From positions 310,001 through 374,000 of the forward strand of contig NZ_FUZU01000003.1 in NCBI RefSeq assembly GCF_900167975.1: a DNA stretch of 64,000 nucleotides, given 5' to 3'. Source of the stretch: Ohtaekwangia koreensis (GTDB lineage: Bacteria; Bacteroidota; Bacteroidia; Cytophagales; Cyclobacteriaceae). Below the pieces are notes generated by a model. That model did no database searches and was not told the DNA's origin. It saw nothing but the letters and a program-made list of their open reading frames with translations. Below are positions 55,013 through 63,782 of this stretch, piece by piece (position 1 is the first letter of the stretch; each line of letters starts with the position of its first letter). The position numbers were made by a program, and so were the translations under genes.

Positions 55013-56020
55013 ATGTTGAAGATAGATTCTCATACACATATTATACCTGAAAAACTTCCTAACTGGACTGAAAAATTCGGTTATGGTGATTTTATATACT
55101 TGCAGCATCATAGAACCGGGTTCGCCAAGATGATGCGTGGCAATCAATTTTTCAGGGAAATCAATGAGAATGCGTGGAATGCAACACTTCGTATCGAAGA
55201 GTATAGTCTCTTCCAGACCCAAGTGCAAGTGGTGTGTACAATTCCGGTGATGTTTGCCTACTGGGCCAAACCTGCCGACTGTCTGGCGATCTCGCAATAC
55301 CTCAATGATCACATTGCTTTATTAATAAATCAATATCCTAAAAACTATTTGGGGTTGGCAACCATCCCGATGCAGGACACCGAGTTGGCGATTCAGGAAC
55401 TGGAACGATGCAAGAAAATTGGCATACATGGAATTCAGATCGGCTCCAACATTAATGATCTGAATTTGAATGAAGCTCGGTTCTTTCCTGTTTTTGAAGC
55501 TTGCGAAAGGCTTGATATGGCGGTGCTGATTCACCCCTGGAATATGATGGGCGAAAAAAATATGCAACGCTATTGGCTTCCATGGCTGGTTGGCATGCCG
55601 GCCGAAACTGCGAGGGCCTTGAGTTGTATGATTTTTGGTGGGATATTTGAAAGACTGCCTGCTCTGCGGGTTAACTTTGCGCATGCAGGCGGATCGTTTC
55701 TGTCAACCATCGGAAGGATTCAACATGGTTTTGAATGCCGGCCTGACCTGGTGGCAATTGATAATCCGGTGGCACCTAAAAATTATTTAGGGAAGTTTTG
55801 GGTCGATAGCATTACGCATGATCCGCTGATGCTGGAGTATACCTTGAAGTTGCAGGGATCGAAACGGATAACGTTGGGAACTGATTATCCATTTCCGCTG
55901 GGTGACCTGAAGGTTGGATCATTTATTGAAGAGATGGACCTTGACACATCAACGAAAGAAGATATTTTTCACAACGCTGCTCTTGAGTGGCTTAATATAA
56001 AAAAAGAACGATTCGAATAA
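55013..56020 (+). CDS. ACMSD-like amidohydrolase/decarboxylase
   Basis: A 335-residue amidohydrolase of the 2-amino-3-carboxymuconate-6-semialdehyde decarboxylase family. The metal site begins with KIDSHTHIIPEKLP (H7 and H9); VLIHPWNMMG supplies the third His and LGTDYPFPLG the Asp. The TIRIEEYSLFQTQVQVV-like early segment and FAHAGGSFLSTIGRIQHG match the ACMSD group closely. ACMSD removes CO2 from an intermediate of tryptophan breakdown and limits NAD formation from that route. No other kynurenine-pathway gene is in the window. The stop codon shares a base with the ATG of the next gene (TAATG). Confidence 0.87.
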   Translation: MLKIDSHTHIIPEKLPNWTEKFGYGDFIYLQHHRTGFAKMMRGNQFFREINENAWNATLRIEEYSLFQTQVQVVCTIPVMFAYWAKPADCLAISQYLNDHIALLINQYPKNYLGLATIPMQDTELAIQELERCKKIGIHGIQIGSNINDLNLNEARFFPVFEACERLDMAVLIHPWNMMGEKNMQRYWLPWLVGMPAETARALSCMIFGGIFERLPALRVNFAHAGGSFLSTIGRIQHGFECRPDLVAIDNPVAPKNYLGKFWVDSITHDPLMLEYTLKLQGSKRITLGTDYPFPLGDLKVGSFIEEMDLDTSTKEDIFHNAALEWLNIKKERFE

Positions 56021-56694
56021 TGGATATGCCGTATTGCTTTCGCGAATTAAGAGTTATAAAAAAAGGAGTATATATTTTCCTGATGTTGTTCTTCTTTATC
56101 AGCAGTGCTTTTATGCTTCAGGCACAAGATAAACAACTGGCAGATGAATATGTGAGGCAACAAGAGCAGGCTAAGAAAGCAGCAATCATGCGCGAGCTTG
56201 ATTCCGGAGTTTACTATATGGACAATGGTGACTATAAGAAAGCAGACGGCATCTTTCGCCACGTACTGGCTACTGTCAAAAGTGTCCCTTCAGACCTCAC
56301 TTATTATTTCGGTAAGAACTCATTTCACCTGACTTTGTATAAGCAAAGTATAGATTGGTTGAATAAGTATATTCAGTTGAAAGGAACCAACGGTCAGTTC
56401 TCACAAGAAGCTATACAATGGAAGACGCTCGCGGAAGCTGAATTCCTGAAGGAGAAATCGAAGCAAGCCGAAAAAGTGCAGGAAGTACTCTCGATGGATT
56501 ATGATATAGACTGCGGCCCCAGCGGCAAGGTTGTTTGCCCAGCTTGCAAAGGTGATCACGTTATTATACACCGCGGTGCTTTTGGCAATGAATACAAGAC
56601 TTGCCCGTATTGCAATGATCAAGGTATTCTAACATGCGAGGAGTATAATCTTTTAATTCGCGGAAAGCTTCAGGCGAAGAATAGCAATCGCTGA
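56020..56694 (+). CDS. Secreted TPR-like protein with C-terminal DnaJ-type zinc-ribbon motifs
   Basis: A 224-residue protein whose first 35 residues end in a hydrophobic stretch and FMLQAQ, a signal peptide with a long basic N-region. Residues about 40-150 have helix-turn-helix, TPR-like periodicity (YYMDNGDYKKADGIFRHVL). The end has two DnaJ central-domain-like motifs, CPACKGDHV (about residue 172) and CPYCNDQGIL (about 194), spaced 19 residues apart, able to bind one zinc. Such a Cys-rich segment in an exported protein is unusual. It is translationally coupled to the amidohydrolase. Function unknown. Confidence 0.75.
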   Translation: MDMPYCFRELRVIKKGVYIFLMLFFFISSAFMLQAQDKQLADEYVRQQEQAKKAAIMRELDSGVYYMDNGDYKKADGIFRHVLATVKSVPSDLTYYFGKNSFHLTLYKQSIDWLNKYIQLKGTNGQFSQEAIQWKTLAEAEFLKEKSKQAEKVQEVLSMDYDIDCGPSGKVVCPACKGDHVIIHRGAFGNEYKTCPYCNDQGILTCEEYNLLIRGKLQAKNSNR

Positions 56695-56787
56695 TATATA
56701 GTTTCCTTAGCTATTTGTTTTATCCCTTTATTTAATCTGGAAATTTTTCGCAACTGACAGTGTAAATGGAGACTTTCAATAATCTTA

Positions 56788-56817
56788 TTTGACAGATTTG
56801 AATTCTTAGTAAATTTG
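56788..56817 (+). promoter_or_regulatory. Bacteroidota sigma-A type promoter (TTTG-N18-TAAATTTG)
   Basis: TTTG at 56788-56791, an 18-base spacer and TAAATTTG at 56810-56817 match both parts of the consensus. The start codon of trhO lies 52 bases downstream. This is the best promoter in the window. Confidence 0.75.
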
Positions 56818-56869
56818 CACCCGCCTTTAAAGGCATTAAAAACACCAACGATTAACCTGCAATTAATCC

Positions 56870-57898
56870 ATGGCATTATACAATCGCGTTGACAGCCGTC
56901 TGCTCAAGGAGAAGATGCGCATGACCCCGGAGAAGAGGGTTACAATTTCCTTCTATCGATATCATCTCATAACAAATACGCAGGAATTCAGAGATCAGCT
57001 CTACAAAGATCTGGATATGCTTGGCATCCTGGGCAGAATCTACATTGCCAGTGAAGGCATCAATGCGCAAATCAGCGTTCCGGAGCATAACCTGGCTGAA
57101 TTCAAATCACGTCTTTATAGCATCGAGTGGCTGAATGGTGTCCGACTGAATATAGCCGTGGATGATAACGGCAAGTCATTCTTTAAACTGAAAATCCTGG
57201 TCCGTAAAAAGATAGTGGCCGATGGTCTGGATGATAGCTCATTTGATGTAACCAACTCCGGTATACATGTGGATGCTGCTACGTTTAACAAGCTCGCGGA
57301 TGATCCTGATACACTGATCATCGACATGCGTAATCATTACGAAAGTGAAGTAGGGCATTTCAAAGGTGCAGTGTGTCCGGATGTTGATACATTTCGCGAA
57401 GAACTTCAGGTGGCTGAAGACCTGATGAAAGATCAGAAGGATAAAAAACTTTTGATGTACTGCACCGGAGGTATCCGTTGTGAGAAAGCCAGTGCATGGA
57501 TGAAACATATAGGTTTCAAAAATGTATTTCAACTGGATGGCGGTATCATCAAGTATGCACAGGATGTAAAAGAAAAAGGGCTCGAGAATAAATTCATTGG
57601 AAAGAACTTTGTATTCGATGAAAGGCTGGGTGAACGTATCACTGAAGATATAATTGCGGTCTGCCATCAATGCGGCAAGCCTTGTGACGATCATACGAAT
57701 TGTAAAAACGATGGCTGTCATCTCCTCTTCATTCAATGCAAGGAGTGCTCGGAGAAATACAATAACTGCTGCTCAGACGAATGCAAAGACATCATCGCGC
57801 TTCCCGAAGAACAGCAAAAAGAATTGCGTAAAGGAATCAATAAAGGAAGGCAAGTATTCAAAAAAGGAAGATCTGAAAACATCAAATTTCAGTCATAG
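56870..57898 (+). CDS. trhO: tRNA uridine(34) hydroxylase TrhO (rhodanese family)
   Basis: A 342-residue cytosolic protein of the YceA/TrhO group. Residues about 20-115 form the N-terminal acylphosphatase-like domain with IYIASEGINAQISVPEHN; residues about 130-240 are the rhodanese domain with IIDMRNHYESEVGHFKGA and the active-site loop YCTGGIRCEKA, catalytic Cys near residue 199; the C-terminus has a Cys-rich zinc-type segment (CHQCGKPCDDH, CKECSEKYNNCC). TrhO makes 5-hydroxyuridine at the wobble position of several tRNAs with O2. It is preceded by a full promoter and followed by mogA. Confidence 0.93.
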   Translation: MALYNRVDSRLLKEKMRMTPEKRVTISFYRYHLITNTQEFRDQLYKDLDMLGILGRIYIASEGINAQISVPEHNLAEFKSRLYSIEWLNGVRLNIAVDDNGKSFFKLKILVRKKIVADGLDDSSFDVTNSGIHVDAATFNKLADDPDTLIIDMRNHYESEVGHFKGAVCPDVDTFREELQVAEDLMKDQKDKKLLMYCTGGIRCEKASAWMKHIGFKNVFQLDGGIIKYAQDVKEKGLENKFIGKNFVFDERLGERITEDIIAVCHQCGKPCDDHTNCKNDGCHLLFIQCKECSEKYNNCCSDECKDIIALPEEQQKELRKGINKGRQVFKKGRSENIKFQS

Positions 57899-57941
57899 GC
57901 TTCATTTGCTTCCAATTTTCAAGGCTCTCACGTTTAAAGGT

Positions 57942-57969
57942 TGAGGTTGTTTGTGTACATTTAACCTCA
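57942..57969. repeat. Inverted repeat between trhO and mogA
   Basis: TGAGGTT and AACCTCA form 7-bp perfect arms around a 14-base loop, 14 bases before the mogA start. No T-run follows, so it is a weak terminator or a translational control element for mogA rather than a strong stop. Confidence 0.35.
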
Positions 57970-57982
57970 CACTTTAAACTTA

Positions 57983-58534
57983 TTGAGTGTTTTGAGTCTA
58001 TCACAAATCATTCGCATCGGTATTATTAACGTGTCTGATCGCGCCAGTCAAGGTATATATGAAGACATACCGGGGAAAGCAATTGTTGAAACGTTGAATG
58101 AATATTTGAAGAGTACTTGGGAAAAAGAATACGCAGTAATTCCAGACGAGCAGCATCTTATTGAGGAAACGATGATCGACATGGCCGATAATCGTAAATG
58201 TTGTCTGATTATTACATCTGGTGGCACCGGCCCTGCGAAACGCGATGTTACACCTGAAGCCACAGAGGCCGTTTGTGAAAAAATGATGCCTGGCTTTGGA
58301 GAGTTGATGCGAGCAGAAAGTCTTACATACGTACCCACGGCTATTCTTTCGCGCCAGACTGCTGGTATCAGAAACCACACCTTGATCGTAAATTTACCAG
58401 GGAAACCAAAGGCTATCCGGCAATGTCTGGATGCAGTCTTTCCAGCGATACCGTACTGCATTGATCTGCTGGAAGGGCCGTTTATCGAATGTAACGAAGA
58501 GGTTATGAAAGCCTTTCGTCCGAAAAACATTTAA
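57983..58534 (+). CDS. mogA: Molybdopterin adenylyltransferase (MogA)
   Basis: A 183-residue MoaB/Mog-domain protein. The start is a TTG at 57983, or another at 57992, because no in-frame ATG precedes the first conserved strand RIGIINVSDRASQG. Other motifs: the molybdopterin-binding TSGGTGPAKRDVTPEAT loop, PGFGELMRAES, and NLPGKPKAIRQCLDAVFPAIPYCIDLL. MogA adenylates molybdopterin before molybdate insertion. The GxPKAI terminal segment fits MogA better than MoaB, which usually lacks it. It is the only molybdenum-cofactor gene in the window. Confidence 0.9.
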   Translation: MSVLSLSQIIRIGIINVSDRASQGIYEDIPGKAIVETLNEYLKSTWEKEYAVIPDEQHLIEETMIDMADNRKCCLIITSGGTGPAKRDVTPEATEAVCEKMMPGFGELMRAESLTYVPTAILSRQTAGIRNHTLIVNLPGKPKAIRQCLDAVFPAIPYCIDLLEGPFIECNEEVMKAFRPKNI

Positions 58535-58558
58535 TTTACAGATTTACCCTTACTTACT

Positions 58559-59539
58559 ATGGCTCGGATTAAGTATTACTACGACACTGAAACCTGCAAA
58601 TACGAGCGGGTAAAGACCAAAACCAGTGATGTTGTGATGAATGCGTTAGGCATTCTTTCGTTGACTGTAGCAATGGCAGTCGGTCTTCTTATTCTGTACA
58701 CCAACTACTTTGAATCTCCCAAAGAACTCATTCTCAAAAATGAGATCAAAGAACTCGAGTTCTATTATGAAAAGCTCACACAAGATGTAAAGGGTCTCAA
58801 CGAGATTCTGGGTGATGTTGAACATCGTGATGACAATATATACCGTGTCGTGTTGGGCGCTGAACCCATTGATAAAGACATTCGTAATGCCGGTGCCGGT
58901 GGTGCTGACCGCTATGAAGATATTCGTGAAAAGAACATTGATCACGAAGACCTTGTAATTGACCTGAACGAAAAAGTTGATCTGCTTCGCAGGAAGCTAT
59001 ATATCGAATCAAAATCACAGGATGAAGTTGTTAAGCTTGCTGAGAAGAAAGAAAAACTTTACGCTTCAATCCCCGCCATCCAACCTATTTCAAACAAACA
59101 ACTTTTAGCACTTGCTTCTGGTTTTGGATGGAGAACACATCCGATTTATAAAGTGAAGAAGATGCATACAGGAATTGATTTCGCGGCTTCAATCGGAACT
59201 CCAATCTATGCCACGGCCGATGGAACAGTAGCCGAGGTTAGTGTGAAATTCAGTGGCTACGGAAAAATGGTTGAAGTTGATCATGGCTTTGGATACCGCA
59301 CCCGCTATGCGCACATGCACGAGTTTGCAGTGCGATCAGGACAAAATGTAAAACGTGGTGACCTCATCGGTTATGTAGGCAACACAGGTTTGTCTACCGC
59401 TCCTCACCTTCACTATGAAGTATTGATCAATGGAAGCCAGGTAGATCCAGTCCATTATTTCTACAACGACCTTACTGCCGGTGAATACGAAAAAGTACTT
59501 GAGCTTGCTTCCATCGAGAACCAGTCTCTGGGAATGTAA
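58559..59539 (+). CDS. M23-family peptidoglycan endopeptidase with membrane anchor and coiled coil
   Basis: A 326-residue protein. One membrane helix lies at residues 28-50, a coiled coil at about 55-165 (EIKELEFYYEKLTQDVK), and the LytM/M23 domain at about 185-305: GWRTHPIYKVKKMHTGIDFAA with the zinc-binding His and Asp, and HLHYEVLINGSQVDP with the HxH. All metal ligands are present, so it should be active. In several bacteria such anchored M23 proteins cut peptidoglycan cross-links during elongation or act with cytoskeletal partners. A strong terminator follows 35 bases after the stop codon. Confidence 0.92.
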   Translation: MARIKYYYDTETCKYERVKTKTSDVVMNALGILSLTVAMAVGLLILYTNYFESPKELILKNEIKELEFYYEKLTQDVKGLNEILGDVEHRDDNIYRVVLGAEPIDKDIRNAGAGGADRYEDIREKNIDHEDLVIDLNEKVDLLRRKLYIESKSQDEVVKLAEKKEKLYASIPAIQPISNKQLLALASGFGWRTHPIYKVKKMHTGIDFAASIGTPIYATADGTVAEVSVKFSGYGKMVEVDHGFGYRTRYAHMHEFAVRSGQNVKRGDLIGYVGNTGLSTAPHLHYEVLINGSQVDPVHYFYNDLTAGEYEKVLELASIENQSLGM

Positions 59540-59574
59540 TTCGCAAAAACATTTTGTAACAATAGACTTTACAC

Positions 59575-59602
59575 GAACCCCGAAGATCAGTCTTCGGGGT
59601 TC
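59575..59602 (+). terminator. Rho-independent terminator after the M23 gene
   Basis: A perfect 12-bp stem (GAACCCCGAAGA pairing with TCTTCGGGGTTC) around a TCAG loop, followed by TTATTTTTT. It closes the mogA/M23 unit and separates it from the barrel/CHAT pair. Confidence 0.9.
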
Positions 59603-59642
59603 TTATTTTTTAGAGTACCTTCGTTTTGATAATATACCTGTC

Positions 59643-60575
59643 ATGCCCAGATTTCTACCTGCCTGCTTGCTCTTCATGATGGCCTATAGTACAACTTTCG
59701 CACAAGGATGCAGTGATGCAGGGTTTTGTACGATGGGTGCCATGAAGCCCGATCAACCTTTTAACAAGAAGATAGAACTGAAACTCCGGTCTATGGAAAT
59801 CAGTTTTTACAGAGGCACGACAACGCTGACGCCTATCGTATACGTTGCAACAGCCGATCTTAACTTTAGTCTCAACAGCAAAACGTCCTTCCAGGTTAAA
59901 CTTCCGTATCAGGCGGTATCAGGTTCGCTCGCGAAGACTTCTGGCCTTGGCGATATTTCACTCTGCATTACACGCACTTTATATACCACGGAAAAATTTG
60001 ACATCAATCTTTCCGTTGGAGGAAAACTGCCTACAAATAAATCTGATAAAGATGAAAATGGTTATCCACTGCCGATGTATTACCAGACAAGCCTGGGGAC
60101 ATATGATTTCATCACCGGCATTTCACTAATCAGTAAAAACTGGTTGTTTGCCACCGGCATTCAACATCCCTTCAACAAAAACAATAATCAATTTTTGTGG
60201 TCGGCATGGCAAGGTAGCGGCGAGGATATGCACTATATAGAAGAGTATGCGCGAGCAAAAGAGTTAAAGCGCGGAACAGATATCATGTTTCGGGCAGAAC
60301 GCAACTTTCGTTTTTCAAGAATCAATTTTTCACTTGGTGTATTGCCCATCATACGAATTAATAAAGATGAAATTGCCGATGCCAATGGCAAACGTTTCAA
60401 ACAAGATGAAGCAAAGGGCATGGCGTTATCCGGAATTTTTACAACAGGTTATAACTTCAATGTCCAATCCGGTATAAAACTTTTGATCGGTCACAAGATT
60501 TTTAACCGCGATATTAATCCCGATGGACTCACTCGCGAGTTGGTTTCTACCGTAAGCTACTATCACCGTTTTTAA
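59643..60575 (+). CDS. Outer-membrane beta-barrel-like protein, partner of TPR-CHAT gene
   Basis: With the ATG at 59643 the product has 310 residues; the frame extends back to 59481 but that would run through the terminator. Residues 1-21 are a signal peptide (ends TTFAQ). Mature residues begin GCSDAGFCTMGAM and continue with long alternating strands typical of a porin/transporter-like barrel; no family is certain. The next gene, two bases on, encodes a TPR-CHAT protease-like protein that is also exported, so the pair is likely functional together. Confidence 0.75.
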   Translation: MPRFLPACLLFMMAYSTTFAQGCSDAGFCTMGAMKPDQPFNKKIELKLRSMEISFYRGTTTLTPIVYVATADLNFSLNSKTSFQVKLPYQAVSGSLAKTSGLGDISLCITRTLYTTEKFDINLSVGGKLPTNKSDKDENGYPLPMYYQTSLGTYDFITGISLISKNWLFATGIQHPFNKNNNQFLWSAWQGSGEDMHYIEEYARAKELKRGTDIMFRAERNFRFSRINFSLGVLPIIRINKDEIADANGKRFKQDEAKGMALSGIFTTGYNFNVQSGIKLLIGHKIFNRDINPDGLTRELVSTVSYYHRF

Positions 60576-60577
60576 TC

Positions 60578-63265
60578 ATGAGAAGATTTTTTATAGTACT
60601 CTCCTTCTTATGGGCATTGGCTACCGGTATACACGCACAAGATATAGTCTTGATTGATCAGTATTTACTGGATGCAGAATATAGCAAGGCACTTCTTCAT
60701 ATCGATCAATCGCTGGCAAAAACACCGGATACCCATACCGTTGCTTTACTAGAGAACAAAAAAGCTGAAACGCTGATTCGTCAGGGAAAGCTTGATGAGG
60801 CCGAAAAATTATTGGCTCGGATCAGCACAAAAGTTTCATCAAAGCTTCAACAGGCTGTGACGCAAACAAACTATGGACTGCTATATCTAAACCTGGGAAA
60901 AAACGACCAGGCAGAAGAAGCATTACTTAAGGCATCACAGCTATATAGTGACGATGGAAAAGAAGAAAGCCTGGAAGCAGCGCAAGCGCTGGCATACCTT
61001 GGAAATCTATATAGTGCTACCGGTAAATATACACAGGCCGAAGAACAATTGAACCGTGCACTCTACTTGCGACAAAGGCAATTGAAGGAGAATCACGAGT
61101 TGATCGCTGCATCTTATAATGACCTTGGATTGGCATTCACAGCTACGGATCCCGACAAAGCACTGGAGTACTATGAGAAAGCGCTTGTTATCTATAAAAA
61201 TCTTCATGGCAAGCAACATCCTAAAATAGCAATTGCCAATACAAATATAGGCTTCGTTTACCGGAAGCTTGAACTCTACGGTGATGCTGTTAACAATTTT
61301 GAATCAGCACTAAAAATCTGGGAGAGTGTATATACTACAGCGCATCCTTCCAAAGCGTTTGTACTTTTTAACCTGGGTGAGACATACTTAAAGATCGGTG
61401 ATCGTAAGGCAGCTTCTGCGTTTTATACGCGCGCATTAACGATGTACCAGGAAAGCTATGGAAAGAAACATCCTGAGATAGCACGGGTGTTGAATGCTAT
61501 CGCGAGTATTAACATTTCATCCAATGAATATACTACAGGGCTTCAGTATTATCAACAAGCATTGCAAGCGAATGTAAGTGACTATGAAAGCAACGACATC
61601 TCAACGCATCCTCGCTTACGGAATTTCTATGACGGCAATGTGCTGCTATATTCTTTGCTCGGAAAAACACAGGCACTGGAGTCGCAGTATTATGGGCGAA
61701 CACTGAATTTTAAGAACCTCGATATTGCTTTACAAACGTTGCTCGTATGCGATACGCTGATTGATAAGCTGAGACAACAAATCACCAACGAAACCGACAA
61801 GATCATGCTCGGTGTCATTGCCAGCGAAGTCTACGCTGACGGAGTACGCATAGCGAATGAAACCGGAAATGTAGCGCTCCACAAGAAACGTTATTTCGAG
61901 CTTGCTTTCTACTTCGCAGAGAAAAGCAAATCTGCTGTTTTACTCGAAGCCATCTCGGACGCCAAAGCCAAATCCTTCGCGGGTATACCTGCGGATTTAC
62001 TCGAAGAAGAAAAGAATCTAAAAACAGCTATAGCATTATGTGCCCAGAAGCTAGCACAAAAACCATCCGAGGATGAGGAGAAATATTTACGTGAAGCTTC
62101 TTATAGTCTCAACCGGAATTACGAAAGCTTTATCAAGCGACTCGAGAAACAATTCCCGGAGTACTTCAATTTGAAATTCAACGCGAGCTCTCCTTCCATT
62201 CAGCAATTGCAAAAGAAACTCGATTCCAAAACAGCTCTGCTCAGTTACTTTATTGATGAAAAGAACAATCACCTGTATATATTTCAAATCACAAAAAACA
62301 AGTATAAAATCATTGAGCATGCGTTGCCTGCCGAATTCGGAAAGTATATAACCGGCATGCGTAACGGGATTTTCTTTAATGACATGAAAGTATTTTCTGT
62401 CGCATCTCAAAAGTTATCTACATTACTTCTCCCTAAACATTTGCCGGCCTCTATACGTGATCTGTTAATACTCCCTACGGGAAGATTAAGTATAATTCCG
62501 TTTGAGGCGTTGTTCACCCGGGAAACTAAAGTTGCTGATACGTATAAGACACTCCCCTACCTCATAAATCGATATACAATACGATATGAATTTTCTGCAG
62601 GCCTCATTCTGCAAAAATCTACTACGCAACGTATGGCCCATGCGCCCTCTATCCTGCTATGTGCACCCGTAACATTCCCCGAAGAAGATAACCTGAACGA
62701 ATTACCCGGAACAGAATCTGAGGTAAATGAAATCGCTAAACTCTTCGGCACACAGAATTATACCAGTGGGCTTTATTTGAAAGAACAAGCGGATGAAAAG
62801 TTGATCAAGTCAGAAAAGGTAAAGAACTATAATTACATTCACCTAGCTACACATGGTGTGGTGGATGAAAGCAATCCGGCATTGTCGAGAATATTTTTAC
62901 AATCAGATATAGGATCCGAAGATGGAAATCTTTTCACAGGAGAGATCTATAATCTTAACCTGGATGCCGACCTCGTAACGCTTTCTGCATGTCAGACCGG
63001 GCTTGGAAAAATTTCAAAAGGCGAAGGAGTCATCGGATTGTCACGTGCCCTGGTATATGCGGGGGCACGAAGCATTATCGTTTCATTCTGGAGTGTTGCC
63101 GATGAATCGACCTCAGAACTCATGAAAGACTTTTATAGGAAGATGCTTGAAAATCGTAGTGCCGATTTCAGTACAAGCCTGCGAAATGCAAAGCTCGAAC
63201 TCGTGAAGAATGAAAGCTATGCTGCCCCTTACTATTGGGCTCCGTTCATCCTCATCGGTTTTTAG
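60578..63265 (+). CDS. Exported TPR-CHAT caspase-like protease
   Basis: An 895-residue protein with a signal peptide (1-20, ends GIHAQD). Residues about 30-350 are TPR units of the Nephrocystin/kinesin-light-chain kind (YLGNLYSATGKYTQAEEQLNRAL, YNDLGLAFTA). Residues about 355-590 are helical. The C-terminal CHAT domain, about 600-895, has its catalytic dyad: H759 in LATHGVVDES and C805 in LSACQTGLGKISKGEG, with the ALVYAGARSIIVSFWSVADE block. CHAT proteases are related to caspases and separase; TPR-CHAT proteins occur widely in Bacteroidota and cyanobacteria, mostly uncharacterised. An exported version with intact dyad beside a barrel gene is of interest. No CRISPR genes accompany it. Confidence 0.9.
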   Translation: MRRFFIVLSFLWALATGIHAQDIVLIDQYLLDAEYSKALLHIDQSLAKTPDTHTVALLENKKAETLIRQGKLDEAEKLLARISTKVSSKLQQAVTQTNYGLLYLNLGKNDQAEEALLKASQLYSDDGKEESLEAAQALAYLGNLYSATGKYTQAEEQLNRALYLRQRQLKENHELIAASYNDLGLAFTATDPDKALEYYEKALVIYKNLHGKQHPKIAIANTNIGFVYRKLELYGDAVNNFESALKIWESVYTTAHPSKAFVLFNLGETYLKIGDRKAASAFYTRALTMYQESYGKKHPEIARVLNAIASINISSNEYTTGLQYYQQALQANVSDYESNDISTHPRLRNFYDGNVLLYSLLGKTQALESQYYGRTLNFKNLDIALQTLLVCDTLIDKLRQQITNETDKIMLGVIASEVYADGVRIANETGNVALHKKRYFELAFYFAEKSKSAVLLEAISDAKAKSFAGIPADLLEEEKNLKTAIALCAQKLAQKPSEDEEKYLREASYSLNRNYESFIKRLEKQFPEYFNLKFNASSPSIQQLQKKLDSKTALLSYFIDEKNNHLYIFQITKNKYKIIEHALPAEFGKYITGMRNGIFFNDMKVFSVASQKLSTLLLPKHLPASIRDLLILPTGRLSIIPFEALFTRETKVADTYKTLPYLINRYTIRYEFSAGLILQKSTTQRMAHAPSILLCAPVTFPEEDNLNELPGTESEVNEIAKLFGTQNYTSGLYLKEQADEKLIKSEKVKNYNYIHLATHGVVDESNPALSRIFLQSDIGSEDGNLFTGEIYNLNLDADLVTLSACQTGLGKISKGEGVIGLSRALVYAGARSIIVSFWSVADESTSELMKDFYRKMLENRSADFSTSLRNAKLELVKNESYAAPYYWAPFILIGF

Positions 63266-63272
63266 TATCTAG

Positions 63273-63641
63273 CTATAGTACAGGACGAATACGCATATTC
63301 CGGATGACGCCATCTTCAATCTGGAATACGTGTTGTACATCTTTTATAGATACTATATTTCCTTTCAGGTCCCGGATTATTTGATTCGCTTCAACCACAA
63401 ATTTACCTTCTTCATCCGTTTCGAAGTTTACAGGCTTTACATGGGGATCCATAAAGCTCCATTGGCGAGACCAATAATCACGGATGCCACTATGCCCTTG
63501 TACAAGTCCACCCTCCAAGGCATTTGCCCAATCGGCTTCAGGATGTATCACCTCCAACGCTGCGTCTATGTCGCGGGCGTTAAAAGAATTATAGACATAT
63601 TGCAAAAGTTCACGATAATCCAGGTCTTGCGAAATAGTCAT
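63273..63641 (-). CDS. NTF2/SnoaL-like small protein
   Basis: A 122-residue protein with the NTF2/SnoaL cone fold pattern: LQYVYNSFNARDIDAALEVIHPEADW, HSGIRDYWSRQW, a central pair of strands with FVVEANQIIRD, and the terminal FQIEDGVIRNMRIR strand. Such proteins are ketosteroid-isomerase-like enzymes or ligand-binding proteins; function cannot be assigned. Convergent with the CHAT gene, seven bases apart. Confidence 0.85.
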   Translation of the reverse strand: MTISQDLDYRELLQYVYNSFNARDIDAALEVIHPEADWANALEGGLVQGHSGIRDYWSRQWSFMDPHVKPVNFETDEEGKFVVEANQIIRDLKGNIVSIKDVQHVFQIEDGVIRNMRIRPVL

Positions 63642-63782
63642 ACTCCAAGGTTAATTATGATCTAATTTCACACCCAGGTCGCTGCATAACAACAAAATTG
63701 CCACAGACTGCCGGGATCAGCACACTAAGCCGCAATTATGACGACAGATGTTAGATATCTATACCCCAATATCAGGCGTTAT

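Noticed and set aside
59481-59642. N-terminal extension of the barrel protein before the CHAT gene
   Set aside because: It would overlap the M23 gene and run through a strong terminator; a signal peptide starts at the ATG at 59643.
60578-63265. TPR-CHAT protein as part of a CRISPR-associated protease system
   Set aside because: The protein has a signal peptide and no cas effector or array lies in the window.
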